DNA of 43,473 bases from Desulfobacteraceae bacterium (GTDB lineage: Bacteria; Desulfobacterota; DSM-4660; Desulfatiglandales; B25-G16). The stretch is from assembly GCA_030615105.1 (NCBI GenBank), contig JAUWZV010000005.1, positions 1 through 43,473 on the forward strand, read 5' to 3'. Position numbers and translations under genes: made by a program. Under the pieces are notes generated by a model. That model did not search any database, was not told the DNA's origin, and was given only the letters and a program-made list of their open reading frames with translations. This document shows positions 30,785-39,257 of this stretch, piece after piece. Every line of letters starts with the position of its first letter. Position 1 is the first letter of the stretch.

Positions 30785-32234
30785 ATTCGATCTCCACTGC
30801 TGCCAATTCTCCTTTGAGTTGGAATTCCACCCGTAAAAGGCCTCTTTTATCGACCTTCCGGGCCCGAATCACCTTGACGCTGGCTGGCTCCACCACCACC
30901 TTCTCAAAGAGGGGTGAAGACTCTACTTGGGAATAAAATTGGGTGAAGATCTCCCGGCCCGCAAGTTCTTGATGGACGAGTATTTCACCTTTAATGTTCA
31001 CGAGTATCTTTTCCTTCTCCCTTTTTATATTTAGGGACTGAAAGGCCATCTCCTTGGGAACAAGAAGGCTCAGCTCTCTCAGGGCCTCTGCCCAAAGGGT
31101 ATGGTTATCAATCTCCATGAGTAAAGCCAGATTCTTCTCATACATGGTCCTCGACTGCTGGGCCGTTAAGTACGGCACCAACTTATTTAGCTCCTGCTTT
31201 CTCTCCAACAGAGTTCTTTTATTATGGGAAATAGCCCATGAAACGTATCCATAGCTTATGCCCATTACCAGTGCAAAGATAATCAGGACCACTATAGCGA
31301 CCTTCTTTATGGCCGTCTCGCGTGACTTCTTTGCCATCTCGGGATCGGGCAGGTTGATGCAGTCTCTCGCCCTTCTCCCGGCCAAGCCGATAGGGATGGC
31401 GAACTCGGGCAATACACGACGAAACTCCTCCGCCCTTCCTTTAAGGGGGGAAAGGTCGAGGTTCGGGCAAAAGTGCTCGACCTTTACCCCCAGGGACTCT
31501 GACCAGCTTTTCTCTAACTCTTCAGCCCCCTCCCCGCTCAGAAAGACTTTTCTGATCTCCTCTCCCCTGAATTGATGCCGAAAGTAAAGGAGGGATCGGT
31601 TCATCTCGTTCAGCAGATCTCCACTCGGCCCTTCTGATCCGGTGAGTTCTCTGCAGAATGCCCACTTCCCGTCTCTGATAAAGATGGCATGAGCCTTTGA
31701 CTCCCCCAAATAAACCAGGGCACTCGCGCCGCGCTCTGACCCCTGGATCAATTTCAAGGCGTTGAACAGGGAAAGCGGAACTGTGGTGATCAAATCCGGA
31801 GATAGACCGACATCTCGAAATAAGAGTGCCTTCTCCCTCACCGAACTCAAAGGGGCCGCGGTCAGCAGAACCATCTTTTTACCTTCTTCATCATCGCCAA
31901 GGACCTGCCACCCAAAAACCATTTCCTCTACCTGAGGTCCCAAGGCGTTTTTCAGCTCCCTTTCCGCCACCACCTTCATCTCTTTTTTGGGCATGGGGGG
32001 GAAGGATACAAGCTGGTGGGTGCTGTCATCCTCTATCGAGGCCCTTGCCTTTTTGGTCCTGACATCCATATGGGAAAGCACAGATATCAACTGCTGGGAG
32101 ATATTCTCTGGATGGGAGGAGAAAAGGTCGAAAGAGGCGAAGCTGAAAACCTTTGGGGGAGTGGTTGAGGCATCAATCTCGGCCACTTTGATCCGGGATG
32201 ACGTAACCTCGATTCCAAGATATCTTTCGCCCAT
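30771..32234 (-). CDS. PilM-PilN fusion protein (MshI-like)
   Basis: A 487-aa protein that joins two pilus subunits normally made separately. Residues 1-300 are an actin-like PilM domain (YLGIEVTSSRIKVAEIDAST, SALVYLGESKAHAIFIRDGK, ELTGSEGPSGDLLNEMNRSL). At about 300 comes the typical PilN start INLPDPEMAKKSRETAIKK, a transmembrane helix at about 312-332, a coiled coil and a periplasmic PilN-like domain to the end. The normal bridge, the PilN N-terminal peptide INLLP bound in the PilM groove, would here be intramolecular. It resembles the GspL plan. Five nt separate it from the gspF-like gene. Confidence 0.83.
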   Translation of the reverse strand: MGERYLGIEVTSSRIKVAEIDASTTPPKVFSFASFDLFSSHPENISQQLISVLSHMDVRTKKARASIEDDSTHQLVSFPPMPKKEMKVVAERELKNALGPQVEEMVFGWQVLGDDEEGKKMVLLTAAPLSSVREKALLFRDVGLSPDLITTVPLSLFNALKLIQGSERGASALVYLGESKAHAIFIRDGKWAFCRELTGSEGPSGDLLNEMNRSLLYFRHQFRGEEIRKVFLSGEGAEELEKSWSESLGVKVEHFCPNLDLSPLKGRAEEFRRVLPEFAIPIGLAGRRARDCINLPDPEMAKKSRETAIKKVAIVVLIIFALVMGISYGYVSWAISHNKRTLLERKQELNKLVPYLTAQQSRTMYEKNLALLMEIDNHTLWAEALRELSLLVPKEMAFQSLNIKREKEKILVNIKGEILVHQELAGREIFTQFYSQVESSPLFEKVVVEPASVKVIRARKVDKRGLLRVEFQLKGELAAVEIEYESH

Positions 32235-32239
32235 TCTGG

Positions 32240-33442
32240 TTATTTCCCTATCATCCCTATGGATTTATATATGGGAAGATAGATAGAGAGAGCAACCACC
32301 ATGACAACCAATGCCAGGAAGAGGATGAGAGCGGGTTCCATAGCGGAGAGCATCTTTTTCACGGTAGTTGGGACCTCCTGATCGTAATAATTAGAGACCT
32401 TGGTTAAAGAGTCACTCAGGGTGCCGCTGGATTCCCCGATGGAGATCATCCGGATGGTCATAGGGGGAAACTCTCCGCTTGTCCGAAGGCTATCGGTAAG
32501 TGATGATCCTGCCTGAACCTGGTCTCTAGCCCTTCTTAGTGCCTGGGCGATGACCTGGTTTCCCACCACTGTCTCCACAATGCTCAAGGCCTGGATGATC
32601 CCGATCCCGGCCTCTAAGAGAAGACTCAGGTAGTGAGCGAAGCGAGAGAGGCAGATCTTCCTGACAAGGTCACCGATTATGGGAAGCCTCAATTTCCACT
32701 TATCCAGGAATAGCCGTCCCCTTTCCGTAAGAGAGCCCAAGCGAAATCCCACGACGCCCCCAACAATACAAATCACAACAATGTACCAATACGACTCAAG
32801 AATATCACTAATGCCCAAAAGGACTCTGGTGGATAAGGGGAGAGGAATCTTCATTTGTAAAAGGATGCCAGAAATTCGGGGAAAGGCAAAGGCGAAGACA
32901 AGTGTAAGGAGTATGCCAATAGCCACAATCACGACGATGGGATATGTGGTAATCTTCTTGATGTTGGATCTAAGATCTTCTTGCCATTCTAAAAAACTCG
33001 CAAGCTCTCTCAAAACCCTCTCCACATTCCCAGAGGTTTCTCCAGCTTCAACCATATTAATATATGTCTCCCCGAATGCCTGGCGGTGTCGGGCCAGTGC
33101 CTCATGGATGAGAGCTCCTCCTTCCACATCCTCGATGATGCTTGCAATAATTTGTCCGAACTTTGTTCCCTTTCTCTGGCTAGCTAAATCTTGAAGTCCC
33201 TGAAGGATGGGAACGCCCGCTGATAGAATAGTGGCCAAATGGGATGAGAATTCTATGAGGTCGCTCCTTTTGATCTTTTGAGATCCAAAAAAGGCAGAAG
33301 AACTCTTTTTCTCCGATGCGGAGATCAAGTAGAGGTTTTTCTGTCTCAAGGTGGCGGCCAGTTGGTCCACTTCCTTAGCCGCTTGAATACCCTTGACCGT
33401 TCTCCCCAATTCATCCCGTGCTTTGTATGAAAATTCAGGCAT
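32240..33442 (-). CDS. GspF/PilC/MshG-like inner-membrane platform protein
   Basis: A 400-aa polytopic protein of the usual family length. Two T2SSF domains are seen, e.g. LIEFSSHLATILSAGVPILQ and RFAHYLSLLLEAGIGIIQAL, each followed by membrane helices (YPIVVIVAIGILLTLVFAFA; PALILFLALVVMVVALSIYL). The N-terminus FSYKARDELGRTVKGIQAAK is the GspF signature. It anchors the assembly ATPase at the membrane and supports subunit extraction. It lies 2 nt after the gspE-like gene. Confidence 0.93.
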   Translation of the reverse strand: MPEFSYKARDELGRTVKGIQAAKEVDQLAATLRQKNLYLISASEKKSSSAFFGSQKIKRSDLIEFSSHLATILSAGVPILQGLQDLASQRKGTKFGQIIASIIEDVEGGALIHEALARHRQAFGETYINMVEAGETSGNVERVLRELASFLEWQEDLRSNIKKITTYPIVVIVAIGILLTLVFAFAFPRISGILLQMKIPLPLSTRVLLGISDILESYWYIVVICIVGGVVGFRLGSLTERGRLFLDKWKLRLPIIGDLVRKICLSRFAHYLSLLLEAGIGIIQALSIVETVVGNQVIAQALRRARDQVQAGSSLTDSLRTSGEFPPMTIRMISIGESSGTLSDSLTKVSNYYDQEVPTTVKKMLSAMEPALILFLALVVMVVALSIYLPIYKSIGMIGK

Positions 33443-33444
33443 CT

Positions 33445-35124
33445 CTAAGTATGTTGGACGCGGAAGACTTCATCTAAGGTCGTGATTCCCCGTTCAACCT
33501 TCTCCAACCCATCCCCCAGCATGGTTATCATCCCTTCTTCCTTGGCGGCCTCCTTAATGGCCTCGCTCTCTTTGCGTTCTATAATGAGCTTCTCAATCCT
33601 GGGGGTGACCGGGAGGAGCTCGAAGATCCCTATTCTTCCACGGTAGCCTGTGTAATTGCATCTTTCACAGCCCTTTCCCTTGTAGAGGGTTACTTTCCGC
33701 CCCTTCCACCCAATGCTCTGAAGAAGGTTCTCATCCGGTTTGGCGATCTCTTTGCAGTGCCTACAGATCACCCTTACTAACCTTTGGCTCAATACAGCGG
33801 TTAAGGAGGAGGCCATGAGGAAGGGTTCCAGGCCCATATCCAGGAGGCGGGCGATCGCACCTGAGGCGTCATTGGTGTGGAGGGTGCTGAAGACCAGGTG
33901 CCCGGTTAGAGCAGCCCTTATGGCCATTTCCATTGTCTCTGCATCCCGAATCTCCCCAACCAGGATGACATCCGGGTCCTGCCTTAATATCGATCTCAGG
34001 CCAGAGGCAAAGGTCAATCCCGCCCTGGGGTTTATCTGCGATTGTCGGACCAGAGGGAGGAGGTACTCCACAGGGTCCTCCAGAGTTATGATGTTTTTCT
34101 CCCTCGAGTTCAATTGAGATAGGGTGGAATAGAGGGTGGTTGTCTTCCCGGAACCGGTGGGTCCAGTAACCAGAACGATCCCGTTCTGTTTGCTAATGGC
34201 CTGTTTATACATGGAGAGTATTTGAGGAAAAAACCCCAGCTTCTCCAGCCCTAAGATCAGTCGCTCTTTGTCCAGGATGCGCATGACAATGTTCTCCCCA
34301 GACATGCCCGGAAAGATGGAAATCCTGAGATCGATCTTCTTATTGTCTAAAGGGAATTCGGCTCGGCCATCTTGAGGGATTCGGTTTTCGGATATATTGA
34401 GATTTGCCATGATCTTTATACGGGTAGTTAAGGCCGATTGGATCTCTTTGGGGAGGGAAGCGAATTGATTAAGGATCCCGTCGATCCGATATCGGACCCT
34501 GGTGGCCTTCTCTTCGGGCTCAATGTGTATATCCGTTGCCTCTGCTCTTATGGCCTGAAGGATGATTTTGTTGACCAGATCTATGACGGGTGCAAGATCG
34601 GCCAATCTCTCTCCATCTTCACTAGAGTCTATCCTCTCCGTTCTTTGGATGGCCTCTTCCAGAGAGGCCTCAAACTTCTCCGTGGGCCTCCTTTCTTCGG
34701 CCGAACCCTCTTCATAGAGCTCATCAAGAAACTTTATGATCTCGTTCTCTGAAGCGACCAACACCTCTACCTGACTCTTGGACATGGATCTTACTTCATC
34801 AATGACCTTCACATCGAAGGGGTTGGCCATAGCTATCTGGATGCGACCGTTATTTAGAGATAGAGGCAGGATCTTATGCTTTCTAGCGAAAGACAGGGGG
34901 ATCAATTCCAAGGCCGCTGTGTCGATTTGGTAGGCTTGAAGGTCAATACGTGTGACTCCGGCCTGATTTGCCAGCGCAGAGGCGATATCCTTTTGGGATA
35001 CGAACCCCAGCCGAACAAGGAGTTGACCCAAATGCTCTCCTGTCCTCCTCTGTTCACCAAGGGCCTGAAGCAATTGCTCCTTGGTGAGCTTACTGCTCTT
35101 TATCAATAGTTCACCTAACTTCAT
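33445..35124 (-). CDS. GspE/PilB/MshE-like pilus assembly ATPase
   Basis: A 559-aa hexameric ATPase that powers fibre assembly. The N-terminus has two 24-residue repeats of the MshEN type (KLGELLIKSSKLTKEQLLQA and HLGQLLVRLGFVSQKDIASA), a c-di-GMP-binding module in MshE. The core has RYRIDGIL, Walker A GPTGSGKTT, the Asp box with DPVEYLL, Walker B ILVGEIRDAETMEMA, the His box THLHTN-like STLHTNDASGAI, and the tetracysteine zinc site CRHC...CERC near residue 480. It is the first gene of the long pilus operon, with a candidate promoter 70-100 nt upstream. Confidence 0.94.
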   Translation of the reverse strand: MKLGELLIKSSKLTKEQLLQALGEQRRTGEHLGQLLVRLGFVSQKDIASALANQAGVTRIDLQAYQIDTAALELIPLSFARKHKILPLSLNNGRIQIAMANPFDVKVIDEVRSMSKSQVEVLVASENEIIKFLDELYEEGSAEERRPTEKFEASLEEAIQRTERIDSSEDGERLADLAPVIDLVNKIILQAIRAEATDIHIEPEEKATRVRYRIDGILNQFASLPKEIQSALTTRIKIMANLNISENRIPQDGRAEFPLDNKKIDLRISIFPGMSGENIVMRILDKERLILGLEKLGFFPQILSMYKQAISKQNGIVLVTGPTGSGKTTTLYSTLSQLNSREKNIITLEDPVEYLLPLVRQSQINPRAGLTFASGLRSILRQDPDVILVGEIRDAETMEMAIRAALTGHLVFSTLHTNDASGAIARLLDMGLEPFLMASSLTAVLSQRLVRVICRHCKEIAKPDENLLQSIGWKGRKVTLYKGKGCERCNYTGYRGRIGIFELLPVTPRIEKLIIERKESEAIKEAAKEEGMITMLGDGLEKVERGITTLDEVFRVQHT

Positions 35125-35197
35125 TGTGCATCTCTTATGGCCGATTTAAAAAAGCTGAGCGCCCTGGAGGTACGTAATAAAAAATTTTACTCTATAT

Positions 35198-35227
35198 TTT
35201 ATAATTGTACTGCCGTCTATTTGTAAA
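35198..35227 (-). promoter_or_regulatory. Sigma-70-like promoter of the pilus operon
   Basis: The minus strand reads TTTACA (35227-35222), 18 bp, TATAAA (35203-35198), each one mismatch from consensus. The predicted start near 35190 leaves a leader of about 65 nt before the gspE-like ATG. Confidence 0.45.
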
Positions 35228-35317
35228 GAAATTCCAGGCTCATATCGACAATATATATTTTATCTCTTGTGGAGTTAATAATCAATATAAATCGCCAGGT
35301 GGGCAAATAAAAAATTT

Positions 35318-35620
35318 AGTGTCAGAGCTTTTAAAAATTAAAGGTCTGACACTCTTTTACTTTTGGAGGGCTTACAGGGAGTTTGTGGAAGAAAGGGCAG
35401 CCATTGGCACCTCATCTCCTTTTGATGCCCTTGTAGATGTATTTCTTTTAGGAGGGGAAGAGTTTATTTCCATGATCAAGGAACGGTCCAAAGGGCATCA
35501 TCCCGATAGAGATAAATAAAAAAATGGCTGAAGATAAGGGGTTTTGTAAAAAGATTGAGGAAATTATTGAGGCCATCAATGAAGATTAAAAATTAAAGCT
35601 CTGACACCCTTTTACTTTTT
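35318..35620. mobile_element. Small element bounded by TCTGACAC repeats
   Basis: The left end is a hairpin, AGTGTCAGAGCTTTTAA facing TTAAAGGTCTGACACT (35318-35352). A near-identical direct copy of the right arm and flank, AAATTAAAG[G/C]TCTGACAC[T/C]CTTTTACTTTT, recurs at 35590-35619. Between the copies lies a transposase C-terminal fragment. It looks like a deleted element of the REP-transposase type with its cognate hairpins. Confidence 0.55.
35361..35519 (+). pseudogene. REP-associated transposase (RAYT), C-terminal remnant
   Basis: The frame reads FWRAYREFVEERAAIGTSSP, then FLLGGEEFISMIKERSKG, resembling the C-terminus of RAYT/TnpA_REP transposases (YR.FVEEG....SP......LG.EEF......). The catalytic HUH and tyrosine parts are absent. 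The track start at 35205 lies outside homologous sequence. Non-functional. Confidence 0.55.
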
Positions 35621-35638
35621 GAATTCTCTTCACAATTC

Positions 35639-36934
35639 CTAGTGTTTGAATGCCCTCTGGCCGGTAAAAACCATGGTCACCTGGGGTTTGGCCTCATTAC
35701 AGGCCTCAATTGATTCAAAGTCCCTAAGGGAGCCCCCTGGATGAACAATGGCCCTTATCCTCTCCTTTATAGCAACATCCACCCCATCCCTAAAAGGAAA
35801 GAATGCATCTGAGACCATGGTTGAACCTGTGAGCCCGCCGTGTTCTAAAGCAGTTGCTTTATCTATCTCCTCCTTTAAAGCAGCATCTTTCTTGCCTTTG
35901 TTTATTTCAGCTTCCAGTTCCTTATATGGAATGCTGTATTTTCTGAAACAGAGAGAATCCGCATACTTGGTATAGGCCTTGTAAATAGCTATCTCTGCCA
36001 CACCTACCCTATCTTGCTCTCCTGTACCGATGCCAACTGTTACTCCATCCTTAACATAAATAACTGAATTGGATGTAATGCCTTGTTCCACCTGCCAGCC
36101 AAAGAGCATGTCGGCATATTCCTCTTTTGTAGGTTTCCTGGCAATTGTGTATGATTTACCTTTATATTCAGAGGATGCCAGTTTAAAATCATCTGGTGAT
36201 TTTATCCTATTTATAGGAGATTGCTGGAGAATTATTCCCCCGTCAATAAGGCTTTTAAACTCAACAAAGCGTTTCTCCATATATTCAGATAGCCTATCAA
36301 TCCTGCTGATCTTGATAATCCTGAGATTTGGGCTTTTGCTTAGTATAGGCATGGTCTTATTTTCAAATTCAGGTGCAACCACAACCTCGAGATAATTGTC
36401 ACTAATTAATTTGGCTGTCTCTTTATCAATAGGCCTATTAAAGACTGCACAACCGCCGAAGGCTGCTATTCTATCTGCCATGTTTGCCCTTTGATAGGCA
36501 TCGGCAACACTTGATCCATAGGCCACACCACAGGGGTTATTATGCTTAACAATTACTACAGCCGGCCCTAAGGAGAGGTATTTCAATATATTAAGGGCAT
36601 TGTCTATGTCGGTTAGATTGATTTTTCCTGGATGTTTCCCGCTCTGGATCAATTGTTCTTCAGTTATGGCTGAAACCAGGCCTTTTCCTGGTTCAAGAAA
36701 TTGACATTTCCCCAGTGTAAGATTCCCATTTATCAGCTCATAAAGGGCTGCTTCTTGGCCTGGATTTTCTCCATACCTGAGCCCTTTCTCAATCAATTCC
36801 CCTGAACTATCATCAGCTATCTTCCACGTTCTTTTTCTGAAAACAAGTTTTTGGTTGCCAAAATGGATTGTGATCTCAGATGGAAAATGATCATCCATCA
36901 CCGTTCTATACAACTTTTTTAACTCATCAGACAT
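35639..36934 (-). CDS. Stand-alone AICAR transformylase (PurH C-terminal domain)
   Basis: Transfers a formyl group from 10-formyl-tetrahydrofolate to AICAR, the penultimate purine step. The 431-aa protein has RYGENPGQEAALY, the catalytic VIVKHNNPCGVAYG, AFGGCAVFNRPIDKETAKLI, DRVGVAEIAIYKAY, STMVSDAFFPFRDGVD and IVHPGGSLRDFESIEACNE, all typical for AICARFT. The 190-200-residue MGS-like IMP cyclohydrolase domain of ordinary PurH is missing, so IMP closure must be encoded elsewhere. The ATG follows GAGGAAA. It lies downstream of folE2 on the same strand; AICARFT uses a folate cofactor. Confidence 0.9.
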   Translation of the reverse strand: MSDELKKLYRTVMDDHFPSEITIHFGNQKLVFRKRTWKIADDSSGELIEKGLRYGENPGQEAALYELINGNLTLGKCQFLEPGKGLVSAITEEQLIQSGKHPGKINLTDIDNALNILKYLSLGPAVVIVKHNNPCGVAYGSSVADAYQRANMADRIAAFGGCAVFNRPIDKETAKLISDNYLEVVVAPEFENKTMPILSKSPNLRIIKISRIDRLSEYMEKRFVEFKSLIDGGIILQQSPINRIKSPDDFKLASSEYKGKSYTIARKPTKEEYADMLFGWQVEQGITSNSVIYVKDGVTVGIGTGEQDRVGVAEIAIYKAYTKYADSLCFRKYSIPYKELEAEINKGKKDAALKEEIDKATALEHGGLTGSTMVSDAFFPFRDGVDVAIKERIRAIVHPGGSLRDFESIEACNEAKPQVTMVFTGQRAFKH

Positions 36935-36939
36935 GTCTT

Positions 36940-37003
36940 ATTTCCTCGTTGCTGGTAACTTGTTACTGGCTGCTCGTTACTGCTTACTGCCTATTTCTTA
37001 CTG
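36940..37003. repeat. Degenerate period-7 array (TTACTGC/TTACTCG)
   Basis: TCGTTGCTGGTAACTTGTTA, CTGGCTGCTCGTTACTGCTT and ACTGCCTATTTCTTACTG contain a 7-bp-spaced TTACTG/TTACTCG theme at the folE2 to purH junction. The folE2 stop codon lies within it. Related arrays are at 42190 and 43190. Confidence 0.45.
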
Positions 37004-37769
37004 TTTTATCCCTTTCTATATATGCGTATGCATTGTGGTTGTGAATGGATTCAAAATTTTCTGACTCAACTGCAAACCAGGTTATATTTGGATCATGATC
37101 AAGCTTTTTGGCTATATCCCTGACAATATCCTCAACAAATTTAGGATTTTGATATGCCTTTTCAGTTACATATTTCTCGTCCTCTCTTTTTAAAACAGAA
37201 TAAACATCGCTGGAGGCACTCTCTTCTACCAGTTTTATGAGATCCTCTAACCATACAAATTTTTTGAATCTAACCTGCAATATAACCTCCCCCCTCTGGT
37301 TATGGGCGCTGAAATTGCTTATCTCTTTTGAGCACGGGCATAGGGTGGTAATAGGCACATTGATCATAACCACCAGATCTTTCCCTTTATTCAGACTACC
37401 TTTAAAGGTGCACTGATATTCCATCAGTCCCTGGCTATGGGAAACAGGAGAAGATTTCATTACAAAGTATGGAAAGGATATTTCTATATGTGCACTTTCA
37501 GCATCGAGCCGTTTTTTCATGGTCGAAAGGATTTCTGAGATGTTCTGAATAGAGATCATTCTGTTGTGTTCATTCAGGATCTCAACCAGCCGGCTCATAT
37601 GTGTGCCTTTATAGTCCCTGGGAAGGTTAACGTACATGTTAATCAGGGCTACAGTCTGTTGGGTTTTTATTTCTTTGTCCCGAACCGTTATTGGATACCG
37701 GATGTCCTTTATCCCAACCTTGTCTATATCAATATCGCGATCATCTTTTTGATTTTGAATATCTATCAT
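36984..37769 (-). CDS. folE2: GTP cyclohydrolase FolE2 (type IB)
   Basis: Converts GTP to 7,8-dihydroneopterin triphosphate, first step of folate (and queuosine) synthesis. The 261-aa product has the FolE2 layout: early VGIKDIRYPITV, then VNLPRDYKGTHMSRLVEILN, the catalytic-cysteine motif TTLCPCSKEIS, FSAHNQRGEV, and C-terminal VESENFESIHNHNAYAYIER. FolE2 is unrelated in sequence to FolE1 and can use metals other than zinc. No FolE1 or zinc-uptake gene is nearby in the window. It is followed by the folate-dependent AICAR transformylase. Confidence 0.94.
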   Translation of the reverse strand: MIDIQNQKDDRDIDIDKVGIKDIRYPITVRDKEIKTQQTVALINMYVNLPRDYKGTHMSRLVEILNEHNRMISIQNISEILSTMKKRLDAESAHIEISFPYFVMKSSPVSHSQGLMEYQCTFKGSLNKGKDLVVMINVPITTLCPCSKEISNFSAHNQRGEVILQVRFKKFVWLEDLIKLVEESASSDVYSVLKREDEKYVTEKAYQNPKFVEDIVRDIAKKLDHDPNITWFAVESENFESIHNHNAYAYIERDKTVRNRQ

Positions 37770-37852
37770 TGCTCTTTACTTCCTCTTGTTTTTGCTAAAA
37801 CTAATATTATCTAATCTTCATAAAGTCAATAAAAAGATGTTTGTAACTAATC

Positions 37853-38098
37853 AGTTTCAGGTTCAAGGTTCAAAGTTCAGGGTTAGCTACTTTGCGCTCT
37901 TGATACCCACCTGCCAGATGGCGGGCAGGTCTGGACTTCCGTGCAAGACCGCTTGGCGTATCTCAAGAACCGGATGAACTCCGCATTCGTCTCGGAATCG
38001 AAACCTTCGGCAATATATCGCTTTTTAACCTTGAACCCCGCCTGCCAGATGGCGGGCAGGCGTGAACCTTAGAACTTTGAACCTGAGTAGTTACTTAA
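37853..38098. repeat. Repeat-filled spacer before tRNA-Pro
   Basis: A period-7 array (CAGGTTCAAGGTTCAAAGTTCAGG) opens the stretch. Two CCTGCCAGATGGCGGGCAGG palindromes lie at about 37910-37930 and 38042-38061, and the inverted end reads TAGAACTTTGAACCTGAGTAGT. The 300-bp stretch around it (37770-38158) holds no gene. Confidence 0.6.
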
Positions 38099-38158
38099 TT
38101 ATTTCATAATTTTCTTGATTTTTTAAGAGAAAATAAGGTATTAGAGGTATACAGTATT

Positions 38159-38235
<77 letters not shown>

Positions 38236-38263
38236 TATTAATCTCATCCTGGTGAACCATCTT

Positions 38264-38524
38264 ATGGTCACTCTATATGTACTTAAGGGTAAAAGCGGGA
38301 AGAGATATGTAGGCATGACAAATGACCTTGCTCTACGTCTGCGTGAACACCGTTCCAAGAGATCTAAAGGCGGACAATTAATAGACGATTTTATTGTGCT
38401 CCATTCAGAAGAATTCCCTGATTATAAAACAGCCAGAGGGCGGGAGATATTTCTAAAATCTGGACAAGGACGCAAATGGCTGGATGAATTTGAGGTACGC
38501 TCGGAGTCCGCCAAAGGCGGATAA
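38264..38524 (+). CDS. Small GIY-YIG nuclease next to tRNA-Pro
   Basis: The ATG at 38264 gives an 86-aa single-domain GIY-YIG protein (TLYVLKGKSGKRYVGMTNDL, LRLREHRSK, then REIFLKSGQGRKWLDEFE). The Y-V-L...Y-V-G pair, R and E of the active site are present. The track ORF starts inside the tRNA and is wrong at the 5' end. The last codons and stop lie in the micro-palindrome TCCGCCAAAGGCGGA. It occupies the interval between tRNA-Pro and a duplicated tRNA 3' end, i.e. a minimal integrated segment. Confidence 0.75.
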   Translation: MVTLYVLKGKSGKRYVGMTNDLALRLREHRSKRSKGGQLIDDFIVLHSEEFPDYKTARGREIFLKSGQGRKWLDEFEVRSESAKGG

Positions 38525-38622
38525 AGCAATCCCTAAGAAGGGCTTGTGCGCCTCCGGCGCACTTGCCAGCCTCTGGCTGGTTCAAATCAGCCTGAGGCTG
38601 ACAAGTCCTCTCGCCCCGACCA
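38507..38622. repeat. Four micro-palindromes and duplicated tRNA 3' end (att-like)
   Basis: Palindromes are TCCGCC-AAA-GGCGGA (38507), GTGCGCC-TCC-GGCGCAC (38546), CCAGCC-TCT-GGCTGG (38566) and TCAGCC-TGA-GGCTGA (38587). The T-arm GGTTCAAATC (38579-38588) and the 3' end CTCTCGCCCCGACCA (38608-38622) copy the tRNA-Pro terminus but are split by a 19-bp insertion containing the last palindrome. This looks like an attR site later hit by a palindromic insertion. Confidence 0.65.
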
Positions 38623-38732
38623 CAGTCATTGTTCTGTTAGTTGATCATTTATAATTGAGGGATTTAGGAATTTAGGAATTATTACAACTTTAGATCACTT
38701 TAGGCACTTTAGATCACTTTGGTTTTGTTAAG

Positions 38733-39257
38733 ATGGAAAATGTACTCCTTTTAAATATTACTTACGAACCTCTAAAGGTCATTAACTGGAAGAGGGCAAT
38801 TATTATGCTCACCCTTGGTAAGGTTGAGGTGATTGAAGAGTATAACAGGGAGATCCATTCAGTAAGTTTTTCCATTAAATTGCCTGCGGTTATCAGGCTT
38901 TTAAGATTTGTAAGAAGACCAAACACACCAGTTAGATTTAGCAGACAGAATATCTATATTAGGGATGATCACAGGTGTCAGTACTGTGGAAGGCTATTCT
39001 CTCCAGTTGAGCTTACCTGGGATCACGTTATACCCAGGGCAAGGGGAGGTAAGACAGAGTGGGAAAATATTGTTACCTGTTGTATGGAATGCAATAGAAA
39101 GAAGGGCGGGAGGATCCCCTCAGATGCCTCGATGACCTTAATCAGGAAACCGAGCAGACCAGAATGGTTGCCAATTTTAAAGATCACATTAGGTTTTAAG
39201 CATATGCCCCAAACATGGAGGGACTATATTTACTGGAATGTGGAGTTAGAGGAGTAA
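38733..39257 (+). CDS. HNH endonuclease family protein
   Basis: A 174-aa protein. Residues 1-70 form an N-terminal region common in this family (LLLNITYEPLKVINWKRAII). The HNH core is CQYCG...LTWDHVIPRARGGKTEWENIV...CCMECNRKKG, with both zinc CxxC pairs and the catalytic DH. Typical length for the short cytoplasmic HNH proteins widespread in bacteria; function not established, and not a restriction enzyme by context. Its 3' end overlaps the convergent hydrolase gene by 28 nt. Confidence 0.88.
   Translation: MENVLLLNITYEPLKVINWKRAIIMLTLGKVEVIEEYNREIHSVSFSIKLPAVIRLLRFVRRPNTPVRFSRQNIYIRDDHRCQYCGRLFSPVELTWDHVIPRARGGKTEWENIVTCCMECNRKKGGRIPSDASMTLIRKPSRPEWLPILKITLGFKHMPQTWRDYIYWNVELEE

Noticed and set aside
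35140-35156. Sigma-54 promoter before the gspE-like gene
   Set aside because: The minus strand TGGCCATAAGAGATGC has GG and GC 11 nt apart instead of 10, so it does not fit.
35205-35360. N-terminal part of ORF 35205-35519
   Set aside because: It reads through promoter sequence and a hairpin repeat; only the region after 35361 resembles a protein family.
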